The translations under genes and the position numbers were made by a program. 64,000 bases of DNA from Candidatus Uabimicrobium amorphum. GTDB taxonomy: Bacteria > Planctomycetota > Uabimicrobiia > Uabimicrobiales > Uabimicrobiaceae. The stretch spans positions 1,612,001 through 1,676,000 of the forward strand of contig NZ_AP019860.1 of the NCBI RefSeq assembly GCF_009002475.1, in the 5' to 3' direction. How positions within the stretch are numbered: the first letter of the stretch is position 1; every line of letters begins with the position of its first letter. Positions 8,591 through 16,146 of the stretch are shown in pieces. The notes below the pieces were generated by a model that saw only the letters and a list, made by a program, of their open reading frames with translations, made no database searches and had not been told where the DNA came from.

Positions 8591-8720
8591 TAACAAAACT
8601 ATCCATGCAATTGCAGTAAAGTCCTCCCAAACTGTTCAAAACTTTAAATACCATTGTAGCGATTACGAATAACACAATATGAGGCATGCACACTGAGTAA
8701 CCATAGCTTAACTGAATGAC
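8591..8720. other. Intergenic stretch, nothing recognised
   Basis: After the FHA gene this AT-rich stretch carries no convincing reading frame or hairpin. It leads into the short direct repeats at 8721-8831. Confidence 0.4.
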
Positions 8721-8831
8721 ATTTGAGTCTGGCACCTTTTTGGACATTTGAGTCTGGCACTTTTTTCAAATTCAAGTCTGACACCATTCAATTCGCAGTA
8801 CCAAATTCAAGTCTGACACCATTCAATTCGC
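8721..8831. repeat. Two pairs of short direct repeats with a shared GTCTGRCAC core
   Basis: ATTTGAGTCTGGCAC occurs at 8721 and 8746. A 29-bp unit beginning AAATTCAAGTCTGACACC occurs at 8768-8796 and again, identically, at 8803-8831. All four share AGTCTGRCAC. Similar GTGTCAGACT words are often found around IS200-like (REP-associated) transposases, so this may be a non-autonomous or solo relic; that link is from memory and unproven. The block lies about 100 nt upstream of the DUF4157 gene, at the left edge of an accessory-looking segment. Confidence 0.7.
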
Positions 8832-8932
8832 TATATTTTTATCGCTCTTGGGCAAAAAATTTGTTAGGGTATATAAAATGTTTAGCATATTGGTAAATAT
8901 TTGAAAATCAATGGTTAAAGCTTTAGGAGAAC

Positions 8933-10852
8933 ATGGTGTTTCATATTCCGAAAAGAAAAAATGCGAAGCAAAAAGTATCGCAAACAAAACCGCAAGATAA
9001 GCCAAATACAGTACCAGTTCAGCCTACCATACAAAGAACAGAAGATCTTTTCTCCTTGACGCACACAGAAGTAATGCAGCTTCAAAAAGCCGCGGGGAAC
9101 AAAGCTGTACAACAACTTGTGTCTAGTGAAAATAAAACAGGTTTACCTGATAACCTAAAGCGTGGAATAGAGCGCTTATCTGGTATGGACATGTCGGATA
9201 TAAAAGTGAAATACAACTCTCCTGAACCAGCCAAAGTAAACGCTCATGCCTATGCACAAGGAACAAATATCCATGTCGCTCCCAAACAAGAGAAACATCT
9301 CGCTCACGAAGCTTGGCACACTGTTCAACAGAAGCAAGGTCGTGTAAGACCAACAAAAAGCATTGGCGGAGTACCAGTAAACGATAGTAAGAGTTTGGAG
9401 AGAGAAGCGGATGTAATGGGTAAGCGCGCCAGCGTCATTGGTAGACTTATCTCGCAATTTAAGGTAAAAGAGCCTGTCTCAGAACAGAGAAGTCGACTAG
9501 TACCTATTCAACGTTATATTGTCAACGATGACGACCAAGTGGTAAAACTATTTCCAAGTAAAGAAGAAAAAGAAGAGCAAAAAGTTCTACTAGAAGAACT
9601 CAATACCAAGGTACGCTCTAAAATTGCGGAACTTGAAGATTTTCACCCCAAACACCTCGACACTCTAGTTTGGAGTGCCATGTTAAAAGTAGATGAAAAT
9701 CCTGATCGTAAATTTACCATAAAAGACATTGTCAGTTACATAAAACACTTTGGAGCGGAAAAAAAACTTAAAGGCACCGAAACAGAAGATCAATTAGAAA
9801 CATCGGATCAAAAATTAGATACCGATGAAATTGTAGGTGCAGACGTTGATCCTGCCGCGCTTAAACATGCCAAAGAATTGACAATGATATACGCAGTTGC
9901 TGTCGAGGAAGCAAAAAGACTGGGCAATTTAACCAATCTTTTACTTATGAAAGGTGGAGAAAAAGCCAAAGTTGTCGTACGCAAATTTCCTGGGGTAAAA
10001 AGCATGGATCGCGCAGCCTTCAAAGCTGTAATCAAGAAAAAAGGTGAAACAAAACAGATCGCCGATATTCTAGCGAGTTCTTTAGTTTTCGACGATGTAG
10101 AAGATTTGAAAGACGCACTTCCTGGTATTCGTGCATACCTAGACAATAATAAAGATAATGTAACCCTAGTGAATATCAAAAACCGTTTCACGACACCTTC
10201 TCCCCAGGGCTATCGCGATATATTGATGAATGTAAAGCTCGCTTCAGGGCATGTGGGGGAAATTCAACTCCATATATCCAAAATGATTGCTGCCAAGAAA
10301 AAGGGTCATAAATTATATGAAGATGAACGAGAACTCAGTGAAGAGTTCGAAAATATCGATATTCCATATTTGAAGAAGATGTTTAAAGATATCGACACCT
10401 TTTTTAAGAATCAAACAAGAGATAAAAAAGCCACCATCAAGCATATAAATACTATTCGTAAAGCACGTGGTCTTCCTCAATCAGAAAAAGCCACCAAACT
10501 GGAAAATGAAGTAAAAGCCGCGGACGCCACAAAACTTAAGCAAGAATTAATCAAAGACTTGCAAAAACAAGCTCATGATGAGTTTTATGGGCCAGCCTGG
10601 AAAGAAGAACAAAAAGATTTTGATCCCGAAGTTTTTGATGAAATTATTAAGGAAATTGGTAAGTTCAAGAAAAAAGGTGACAAAAGCCAAGATATCCAAA
10701 AAACCTACAAGAATCTCTTTGGTAAAACAGAGCTAATTAAGTTACACGAAGTATTTTTTGTCATGGCCTATGAACTTGTGCGCGGTTATGAACGCGAATT
10801 AGGTAGAGACGTCATTGACAATTTAGCAAAGTACAGTAAAAGTATGACATAG
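8933..10852 (+). CDS. DUF4157 protein with RelA/SpoT-like domain; probable secreted effector or toxin
   Basis: 639 residues. After a low-complexity start there is LTHTEVMQLQKAAGNKAV (43-60), the short N-terminal signature common in eCIS-associated proteins. DUF4157 follows (about 70-140), ending in HEAWH (125-129), an HExxH zinc-protease motif with EREAD downstream. A helical linker leads to about 335-470, which has the RelA/SpoT pattern: KQIADILASSLVFDDVEDL (374-392), NRF (417-419), PQGYRDILMNV (424-434) and GHVGEIQLH (439-447). The last 170 residues are helical and charged. DUF4157 is a self-cleaving or delivery module in contractile injection and polymorphic toxin systems. The C-terminal domain may be a nucleotide pyrophosphokinase toxin. 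No immunity or injection-system gene is visible beside it. An AGGAGA site precedes the start closely, and a GTG one codon in is an alternative. Confidence 0.75.
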   Translation: MVFHIPKRKNAKQKVSQTKPQDKPNTVPVQPTIQRTEDLFSLTHTEVMQLQKAAGNKAVQQLVSSENKTGLPDNLKRGIERLSGMDMSDIKVKYNSPEPAKVNAHAYAQGTNIHVAPKQEKHLAHEAWHTVQQKQGRVRPTKSIGGVPVNDSKSLEREADVMGKRASVIGRLISQFKVKEPVSEQRSRLVPIQRYIVNDDDQVVKLFPSKEEKEEQKVLLEELNTKVRSKIAELEDFHPKHLDTLVWSAMLKVDENPDRKFTIKDIVSYIKHFGAEKKLKGTETEDQLETSDQKLDTDEIVGADVDPAALKHAKELTMIYAVAVEEAKRLGNLTNLLLMKGGEKAKVVVRKFPGVKSMDRAAFKAVIKKKGETKQIADILASSLVFDDVEDLKDALPGIRAYLDNNKDNVTLVNIKNRFTTPSPQGYRDILMNVKLASGHVGEIQLHISKMIAAKKKGHKLYEDERELSEEFENIDIPYLKKMFKDIDTFFKNQTRDKKATIKHINTIRKARGLPQSEKATKLENEVKAADATKLKQELIKDLQKQAHDEFYGPAWKEEQKDFDPEVFDEIIKEIGKFKKKGDKSQDIQKTYKNLFGKTELIKLHEVFFVMAYELVRGYERELGRDVIDNLAKYSKSMT

Positions 10853-10866
10853 ATACAAAATCAAAG

Positions 10867-10893
10867 ACACGGATACCTCAGTGGTATTCGTGT
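10867..10893 (+). terminator. Hairpin after the DUF4157 gene
   Basis: ACACGGATACC (10867-10877) pairs with GGTATTCGTGT (10883-10893), with one G-U, around a 5-nt loop. It lies 14 nt after the stop codon. There is only a weak T-rich tail. Confidence 0.5.
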
Positions 10894-10924
10894 TAAACCC
10901 GAATATTTATTGTACTTTCTCGCT

Positions 10925-11168
10925 CTAATAGTCTCCCAGGGCTTTTGTATTTCCTAAGTCTCCTGCTTTACGATACCAATATTTAGTATTGGTATCCCTT
11001 GCCTTGTCATACATCTCCCCCACTTTACATTGATTGGTGATGCTTACCAGCGCGTTTATAGAATACATTACAGTTTGGCTATCATTTTTTCCCCCAACCT
11101 TCTTCGTACATAATTCCTAACTGGTACAGTGCATCAGGTTCATTGTCAATTTTTTTGTAGTGATTTAC
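10925..11168 (-). pseudogene. Decayed Sel1-like repeat gene fragment
   Basis: On the minus strand one frame from about 11168 reads YKKIDNEPDALYQLGIMYEE and then GWGEK before a stop. A second frame nearer the left end reads CKVGEMYDKARDTNTKYWYR followed by KAGDLGNTKALGDY and a stop at 10925. The spacing of A..LG.MY..G and WYRKAGDLGN..AL is that of Sel1-like (SLR/TPR-type) repeats. The two pieces are separated by frame breaks and there is no start codon. It is read as a broken remnant of a Sel1-repeat gene beside the effector gene. Confidence 0.55.
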
Positions 11169-11442
11169 CTTTTATTGTTTTTATTTTCGTTCTCGTTCAA
11201 AACTATCCACACAGCAAAAGGTTCCAGAACTACGGAGTAGTCTAAATTTGTAGGGTGCCATAGGTAGTTAGATATCACAAAATAACGACCCGTCATTTTG
11301 TCGGGCGTCTCTGTAAAATAACAAGGATAAATGACATTATTTTAAAAAGGAGAACAAATGCGCCCTATCCGAATTTCGATGATCAACGGTTTGTTTCATA
11401 TTAGGATATGTTTATTGTCTATATCAAGTTGTGATAACAAGA
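11169..11442. other. Intergenic region with an orphan ribosome site and start codon
   Basis: The stretch between the Sel1 relic and the pseudokinase holds a strong AAAAAGGAG site followed by ATG at 11358. That reading frame begins with a short hydrophobic segment and a lipobox-like LSISSC, then runs into the 3' end of the minus-strand pseudokinase gene. It may be the broken 5' end of a lipoprotein gene. Nothing else is visible. Confidence 0.3.
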
Positions 11443-12186
11443 TTACAAATTCAATTGCAATAAAGCCTGCTGGAACTGATCAAAACTGTCAAATCGATCT
11501 GCTGTGTTTTTTGATAGAGCTTTCATCACGATATCGTCCAAGTCACCTATATTACAAACAATCTTTTTTAGTGATACGGGATCTTTGTACTTGATACGTT
11601 CAATAATACTTCCAGGTGTCGAACCTGAAAAAGGAGGGAAACCTGTCAGTACAAAAAACATGACAGATCCGAGAGAAAAGATATTGCTTGGTACATCAAT
11701 GTTGTTGCTGTCCAGCTTTTCGGGCGAGGCATAGTTATCGATGCAGATGTAGTTAGTGTATTTTGCTGTCATACTTGGATAGTCGAGAAATCCGTCTACT
11801 TTTACAACGCCTTTTCTGTTGACCATGATACACTCTGGTCTAAGATTGGGATGGTTGATGCCTTGTTGACTGACAAAGGAAAGTACGTCTAGAACTTGAA
11901 TAAAAAGTTTTACGGCTATTGGTGGTACAAGTGGACCAAATTTGCGAATAACATCACAGAAGTTCTCTCCGCAAAAGTTTTCCAAGATACAATAGCGGTT
12001 GCCTATTTTGATGTCGCGTTCTGTAATTTCGTGATGACACATATTAGCGTTTTTGATTTTTTCAATACGTAGTAGATTTGGATGTTCGATGGAAGAGAGC
12101 TTTTTGGCTACTGCTAAACGTTTTTTTTCTATGAATTCTTTTTCTTTTTCGTAGTCACTTTTACTCTCTTCACCGTAGTAGCGCAT
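11443..12186 (-). CDS. Protein kinase-like pseudokinase lacking catalytic motifs
   Basis: 247 residues with a kinase fold from the C-helix to the C-lobe but no glycine loop and no VAIK lysine. The catalytic HRD is HPN (112-114), DFG is DGF (131-133), and the SPE equivalent is SPEKL (154-158). The later FSLGSVMFFVLTGFPPF and the DRFDSFDQF end are typical C-lobe features. It is probably an inactive regulator or scaffold, or a gene in decay, although the frame is intact. The ATG at 12186 was chosen because it lies 13 nt after the map stop codon and begins the conserved part. It is probably co-transcribed with map. Confidence 0.7.
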   Translation of the reverse strand: MRYYGEESKSDYEKEKEFIEKKRLAVAKKLSSIEHPNLLRIEKIKNANMCHHEITERDIKIGNRYCILENFCGENFCDVIRKFGPLVPPIAVKLFIQVLDVLSFVSQQGINHPNLRPECIMVNRKGVVKVDGFLDYPSMTAKYTNYICIDNYASPEKLDSNNIDVPSNIFSLGSVMFFVLTGFPPFSGSTPGSIIERIKYKDPVSLKKIVCNIGDLDDIVMKALSKNTADRFDSFDQFQQALLQLNL

Positions 12187-12199
12187 GTTTATACCTTTT

Positions 12200-12943
12200 T
12201 TAGGCAGTAACGATAATCGCACCATTTTTTGTTACAACGATGGTGTGCTCAAACTGTGCAGTAAAGTAGCCTTTCGGAGTGCACAGGCTCCAACCGTCAC
12301 TGCTTAACTCCACCCAACTACAACCTGTGGATAAAAATGGCTCGATCGCTAAAACCATACCTTCGGTAAATTTGCGTTTGTCGTTTTCCCGGGAAAAATC
12401 GGGAACGTAGGTCGGTTCTTCGTGTAATTTTCTCCCCAAGCCGTGTCCACATAGGTTGTGGATAATGGAAAAGTTGTGTTTTTTTGCGCCGCGGGTGTAC
12501 ACTTTTTTTAGCATTTCCATTTTTTGATTGGCTTTGATTTTTGAAATCGCTTCGTTGAGGACATTTTTTGCTGTTTTGCACAGTAGTTGTAGTCGCTTAT
12601 CTTCAACCTCTACAGGAAATGTCGCTCCTGTATCAGCGTAAAAACCATCTAACTCCGCAGAAACGTCAATATTGACCATATCCCCTTTTTGGATGCGACG
12701 TTCTCCGGGAATTCCATGGGCGACTTGTTCGTTGATACTTATGCATGTGTAGCCAGGGAAGTCGTAACATTTTTTTGGTGCGGAAATGGCTCCGAAACTT
12801 TCTAGCGTTTCGCGACCTATTTCGTCTAGTTCCTTCGTAGTGATCCCTGGTGTGAGATGTTTACTCATTGTTTTTAGTGTTGTCGATACCGCTTTACCTA
12901 CGGCTTTTAATTTTTCTAGCTCTTTTTCACCAGTAATTGACAT
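12200..12943 (-). CDS. map: Type I methionine aminopeptidase
   Basis: This 247-residue enzyme removes the N-terminal methionine after deformylation. The five metal ligands of the pita-bread fold are present: Asp93 and Asp104 (NIDVSAELDGFYADTGATF), His167 (CGHGLG), Glu201 (IEPF) and Glu232 (FEHT), plus substrate-binding His76 (VAHG). The frame opens five codons earlier at 12958, but the ATG at 12943 has a GAGGA site 8 nt before it and gives the usual N-terminus. It begins just before the end of the upstream unknown gene, so translation is coupled. Confidence 0.93.
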   Translation of the reverse strand: MSITGEKELEKLKAVGKAVSTTLKTMSKHLTPGITTKELDEIGRETLESFGAISAPKKCYDFPGYTCISINEQVAHGIPGERRIQKGDMVNIDVSAELDGFYADTGATFPVEVEDKRLQLLCKTAKNVLNEAISKIKANQKMEMLKKVYTRGAKKHNFSIIHNLCGHGLGRKLHEEPTYVPDFSRENDKRKFTEGMVLAIEPFLSTGCSWVELSSDGWSLCTPKGYFTAQFEHTIVVTKNGAIIVTA

Positions 12944-12944
12944 A

Positions 12945-13487
12945 TTAACGGTCCTCATTTTTCTTGATTAAACGGTTCAGGTATTGCACTAATAAACTTG
13001 CATGTGCAAGGGGAGAAGAGGGGTTATTGATATCTCCGTTGTTTTCTACATCATAAAAATATTGCGAAACTCCTTGTTGCGCATTTTGAAGAATTGTCGC
13101 ATAGACCTTACTGTCTATTTTGTTTTGCAAAACCCATTCGTAGGCCACTTTGTAAATTTTATAACGCGCTTCGACGACAGATAGTAATTTACTTCCATAT
13201 TGATGCCCTTCTGGTTTTCCTCCGCGTTTTTTTCCAGGCCCACGGAAATAACGTGGGGCAATTTTTTTGCGAATGACCTTTAGTCCCTGCCATATTCCTT
13301 CCACAGTATCGCTGTACTCTCCGGCTTTTTTTGGTATGGGTATATCTCCATGCACATAAAAAGGGCTAAACTGGCAATATGGTTCTTCCGCATAGCTACT
13401 GACATCAACGAGAAGTGCATCTTTAGCAACGTGATCTATTTTTGCAAAAGCGACAAAATGACATTTCGCATATTTAGTTTTTTTCAT
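12945..13487 (-). CDS. Conserved protein of unknown function
   Basis: 180 residues, soluble, with no signal peptide. Visible blocks are FVAFAKIDHVAKDALLVDVS, FYVHGDIPIP, EGIWQGLKVI and a basic RYFRGPGKKRGGKPEGHQYG stretch (80-98), then a helical end. The middle blocks look strongly conserved and may correspond to the uncharacterised DUF6939 family, but this is from memory. It is the first gene of a unit with map and the pseudokinase, ending at the map start. A GGAAAAA site precedes the ATG. No function is assigned. Confidence 0.65.
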   Translation of the reverse strand: MKKTKYAKCHFVAFAKIDHVAKDALLVDVSSYAEEPYCQFSPFYVHGDIPIPKKAGEYSDTVEGIWQGLKVIRKKIAPRYFRGPGKKRGGKPEGHQYGSKLLSVVEARYKIYKVAYEWVLQNKIDSKVYATILQNAQQGVSQYFYDVENNGDINNPSSPLAHASLLVQYLNRLIKKNEDR

Positions 13488-13561
13488 AATTTTTCCAAAA
13501 AAACAAACTTTTTATTTTGTATATGGTTTTATCCAGAAAGTGATTAACAGGAGAACTAAAT

Positions 13562-14230
13562 ATGCCAAAATTTTTATTACTATTATTTTTTATCACAGTC
13601 ACACATTCGCAGCAAGCACAAAAACTGCAAGAATATACATCTATCAAAATTGCACGTATGGATCATGATGCGACTGTAAAACTAAAGATGGAGTTTTTCT
13701 ATTCATCCAAAAATACAGTTCGTTGCGAAGTTACGTGGGAGGGCGGAGCGGAGTTAATGCTAAAGCGTATACATAAAGACGACCGTCATCTCCAAAAGCA
13801 ACAACTAAGGAAACTAAGCGAAAAACGCTTAAAAAAAACACAGGCTTTGCAAAAAATAGCGGTAACATATGATTGCTTACATCGAGAAATTGTGCTGCAC
13901 TTGGTCAAGAACCGTGAAGAAAGTGGCTTGGCTCATAACATTTCTGTTAAGTTACAGGTAGTCGATACGCCGCACAAATTTACAATAAAATGGCCTTTGG
14001 GGCGTAAAAAATTTGCCGAAGAGCTAAAAAAAATTGAGCCTAAAGAACAAAAAGGATCGTTATTAAATAGCGTAGAATGCCGTAAAAAGCCCGGTCTTTT
14101 TGTCACGACATATCCTGCGGGAAGTGACGTATACGAAAAAGTAGTTCCCGGCAAAAAGTGGAAAATTGAAATTCACGACAATACGGATATTAAACCGCGG
14201 AAGCCCGCTATTGTAAAAATATCCCACTAG
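13562..14230 (+). CDS. Secreted protein of unknown function
   Basis: 222 residues with a clear signal peptide (PKFLLLLFFITVTHS, cleavage near 17). The mature part is rich in Lys and strands, with a basic Lys/Gln/Leu helix near 75-100. It has isolated cysteines and no recognised motif. An AACAGGAG site lies 8 nt before the ATG. It is transcribed divergently from the map unit and convergently with the dioxygenase, from which a hairpin separates it. No family was recognised. Confidence 0.7.
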   Translation: MPKFLLLLFFITVTHSQQAQKLQEYTSIKIARMDHDATVKLKMEFFYSSKNTVRCEVTWEGGAELMLKRIHKDDRHLQKQQLRKLSEKRLKKTQALQKIAVTYDCLHREIVLHLVKNREESGLAHNISVKLQVVDTPHKFTIKWPLGRKKFAEELKKIEPKEQKGSLLNSVECRKKPGLFVTTYPAGSDVYEKVVPGKKWKIEIHDNTDIKPRKPAIVKISH

Positions 14231-14311
14231 AATAGTGTCGTATTTTACTCTTTGTTTTATATGAAAATAGAATGGATAGACTGTTCAGGCAGGTGAAGCG
14301 CGAACGAGAAA

Positions 14312-14339
14312 AATAAGCCCAACGATTGTCGGACTTATT
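14312..14339. terminator. Hairpin between convergent genes
   Basis: AATAAGCCCAACG pairs imperfectly with the segment ending CTTATT (14334-14339), two mismatches in about 13 pairs. It sits between the stop codons of the secreted protein (14230, plus) and the dioxygenase (14353, minus), with T-rich sequence to the right, so it could end transcription from both sides. Confidence 0.45.
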
Positions 14340-14352
14340 CTGTTTTGATAAC

Positions 14353-14880
14353 CTATACGAAGCGATCATCCACTTCCATCACCTCGCCTGTTTTAGGGCA
14401 GGTACGAAGTTTTTCAGAAGAATAGAATTTTTTCATTACCGGCAAAAAGTCTTTTTCGATATTGGTCAGATGAAAGTATTCTTCATATAACTTCTCATTG
14501 GATTTATCGGCGTACCAGATCAGTCCGTCTTTGTGCTCTGGCTGGCGTTTGTATTCGATGACTAAACCCACTGTATCGGCAGGACGAATCGGAGAGTGAG
14601 GAACTTTTGCCGGAAGTAGAAACATTTCACCTTCACGGATAGGAATTTCTACACGTTTGCCATCTTCTTGTATCGCAACCGTAATATCCCCTTTTATTTG
14701 GAAAAAAAGTTCTTCGGTTTCATTGTAGTGGAAATCCTTGCGTGCATTGGGACCTCCCACGATCATCACAATGTAATCTCCCGACTCAACATATAAATTT
14801 TTATTACATACAGGTGGTTTTAACAAATCTTTGTTTTCATCAATCCACTTGTAAAGATTAAAAGGGCGTCGAATAGACAT
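14353..14880 (-). CDS. nbaC: 3-hydroxyanthranilate 3,4-dioxygenase, second iron site lost
   Basis: 175 residues of cupin fold, the enzyme that opens the ring of 3-hydroxyanthranilate in tryptophan breakdown or quinolinate/NAD synthesis. Catalytic iron ligands His51, Glu57 and His95 and substrate-binding Arg47, Arg99 and Glu110 are present, with the family block LYEEYFHLTNIEKDFLPV (131-148). Bacterial members usually carry a rubredoxin-like iron site made of two CxxC pairs near the C-terminus. Here those positions are Ala124, Ser127, Cys161 and Thr164, so only one of four cysteines remains. That site is known not to be needed for catalysis. An AAAGGAAAAAT site precedes the ATG. No other kynurenine-pathway gene is nearby. 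Confidence 0.9.
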   Translation of the reverse strand: MSIRRPFNLYKWIDENKDLLKPPVCNKNLYVESGDYIVMIVGGPNARKDFHYNETEELFFQIKGDITVAIQEDGKRVEIPIREGEMFLLPAKVPHSPIRPADTVGLVIEYKRQPEHKDGLIWYADKSNEKLYEEYFHLTNIEKDFLPVMKKFYSSEKLRTCPKTGEVMEVDDRFV

Positions 14881-14906
14881 ATTTTTCCTTTCAAAATATT
14901 CTCGTG

Positions 14907-15770
14907 TTAGTATCCACGACTCAAACGTTCCGCCAAAAACTTTTTGACATCTTTTTTCATCGATGTGGCATACAGTTTTTTTTGCGTTTTCTTCCAGTCA
15001 TAATTCAATCGAAAAAAGCTAACGCTTTGTCCATCGTAAATAGCATAAGATGCACGACGGCTACCATCTCTTGGTTGACCAACACTACCAGGATTTATGA
15101 TCATTTTTTTATTTTTGATATTGCGGACATGCGTTTTTTTACTTGGAACGAAAAAGATGGTCTTAGGACCGATAAAAGTGGCTTTCGTATTCCATGAGTG
15201 AATATTTTTAAAAATAATGCTATTGTGATATGATGTAAGTATAGCAGGGACATGCGTATGACCGCAAAAACAGTGGTTTTCAGAAAACTGTGTTAGAAAA
15301 GTCATTAACAAGTTATCGATTTGCCGATTAAATGCCAAAAACAAATGTTCATCTTCAGGGCATACGTACTCCATGATCGGACTTCGAGGAGATGCGTGGA
15401 CAAAAAGTGTTTCTTTATCTTTTCGCGAAGCAAGTTTTTTTGCTCCCTTTTTCTTAAACTCTTGTTTCAATTTTTTCCAAGAAGGAAGATTGTGTAGTTG
15501 TTTTCCTGTCCAACGAATGGCTTCGCTGGCAACAGGGTTCATCATTTCGTCTCCGGGGCTTAAAATCTCATATTCGTGGTTACCAATTAGTAAAATATCT
15601 GCTACCTTTTTCGCTTTTTCCCAACACTCTTTTGGATTAGGCCCATAACCGACGGTATCTCCTATAATTATGATGCGATCGACTTTTTGCTTTTCAACAT
15701 CTCGTAAAACAGCTTCAAACGCTTCTAAATTACCATGGATATCACTCAACACAGCACATTTTTTCTTCAC
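14907..15770 (-). CDS. Calcineurin-like metallophosphoesterase (YfcE/MJ0936-like)
   Basis: 287 residues with the five phosphoesterase motifs: SDIHGN (9-14), GDTVGYGPNP (37-46), GNHE (63-66), FVHASPR (123-129) and CGHTHVP (168-174). INPGSVGQPRDG follows near 225. This order matches small diadenosine-tetraphosphatase or phosphodiesterase-like enzymes with a two-metal centre; the actual substrate is unknown. The start is a GTG at 15770 preceded by AAGGG with a 6-nt gap. The dioxygenase follows 26 nt downstream, so the two may form an operon. Confidence 0.85.
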   Translation of the reverse strand: MKKKCAVLSDIHGNLEAFEAVLRDVEKQKVDRIIIIGDTVGYGPNPKECWEKAKKVADILLIGNHEYEILSPGDEMMNPVASEAIRWTGKQLHNLPSWKKLKQEFKKKGAKKLASRKDKETLFVHASPRSPIMEYVCPEDEHLFLAFNRQIDNLLMTFLTQFSENHCFCGHTHVPAILTSYHNSIIFKNIHSWNTKATFIGPKTIFFVPSKKTHVRNIKNKKMIINPGSVGQPRDGSRRASYAIYDGQSVSFFRLNYDWKKTQKKLYATSMKKDVKKFLAERLSRGY

Positions 15771-15782
15771 ATAAAACCCTTT

Positions 15783-15938
15783 CTATACACTTGCGCGTTT
15801 TTTAATATGTTGATAAACAACATCTCTGAATCGCTTATCTTTCTTAGATGTCGTTTTACAGTTTAACAATTCGCTCCGTTTTACGCTAGCTGAAAATATT
15901 TCACTTGTTTCCGCATCAAAGATACAGCAAGACAAAAT
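15783..15938 (-). pseudogene. Possible C-terminal gene relic
   Basis: The gap between the phosphoesterase and the PQQ-like gene (15771-16146) holds no full gene. On the minus strand a 52-codon frame without a start reads CCIFDAETSEIFSASVKRSE, then LLNCKTTSKKDKRFRDVVYQ, and ends HIKKRASV. The composition looks like real protein. The words AACTGTAAAAC and ACGACATCTAAGAA recur in the gap near 4845-4890. It may be the C-terminus of a lost gene. The rest of the gap (15939-16146) is AT-rich with nothing recognised. Confidence 0.3.
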
Positions 15939-16146
15939 TCAGTTATATATTTTACAAGGAAACAATTACATTGTATATTATATCCAAAATAATTGGCGAT
16001 GTTTCATATAGTACACACCAGTTTATGTCTTTAATTCTGTATATGCAATCTTTTATAGTTCATAATGTATATATACCGTTGCAGGATGGAAAGAAATCCT
16101 AGCACTCTTCAAACTATACAACATACTGTTACAGGATACGATTCTT

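Noticed and set aside
8721..8831. CRISPR array
   Set aside because: Only two pairs of unlike repeats with tiny gaps, no spacer regularity and no cas genes.
8933..10852. Complete contractile injection system locus
   Set aside because: Only the cargo-like gene is present; no sheath, tube, baseplate or ATPase genes occur in the window.
11358..11594. Intact 78-residue plus-strand gene
   Set aside because: Most of it lies antisense to the pseudokinase and the composition beyond the first 30 codons is not protein-like; kept only as a possible truncated start.
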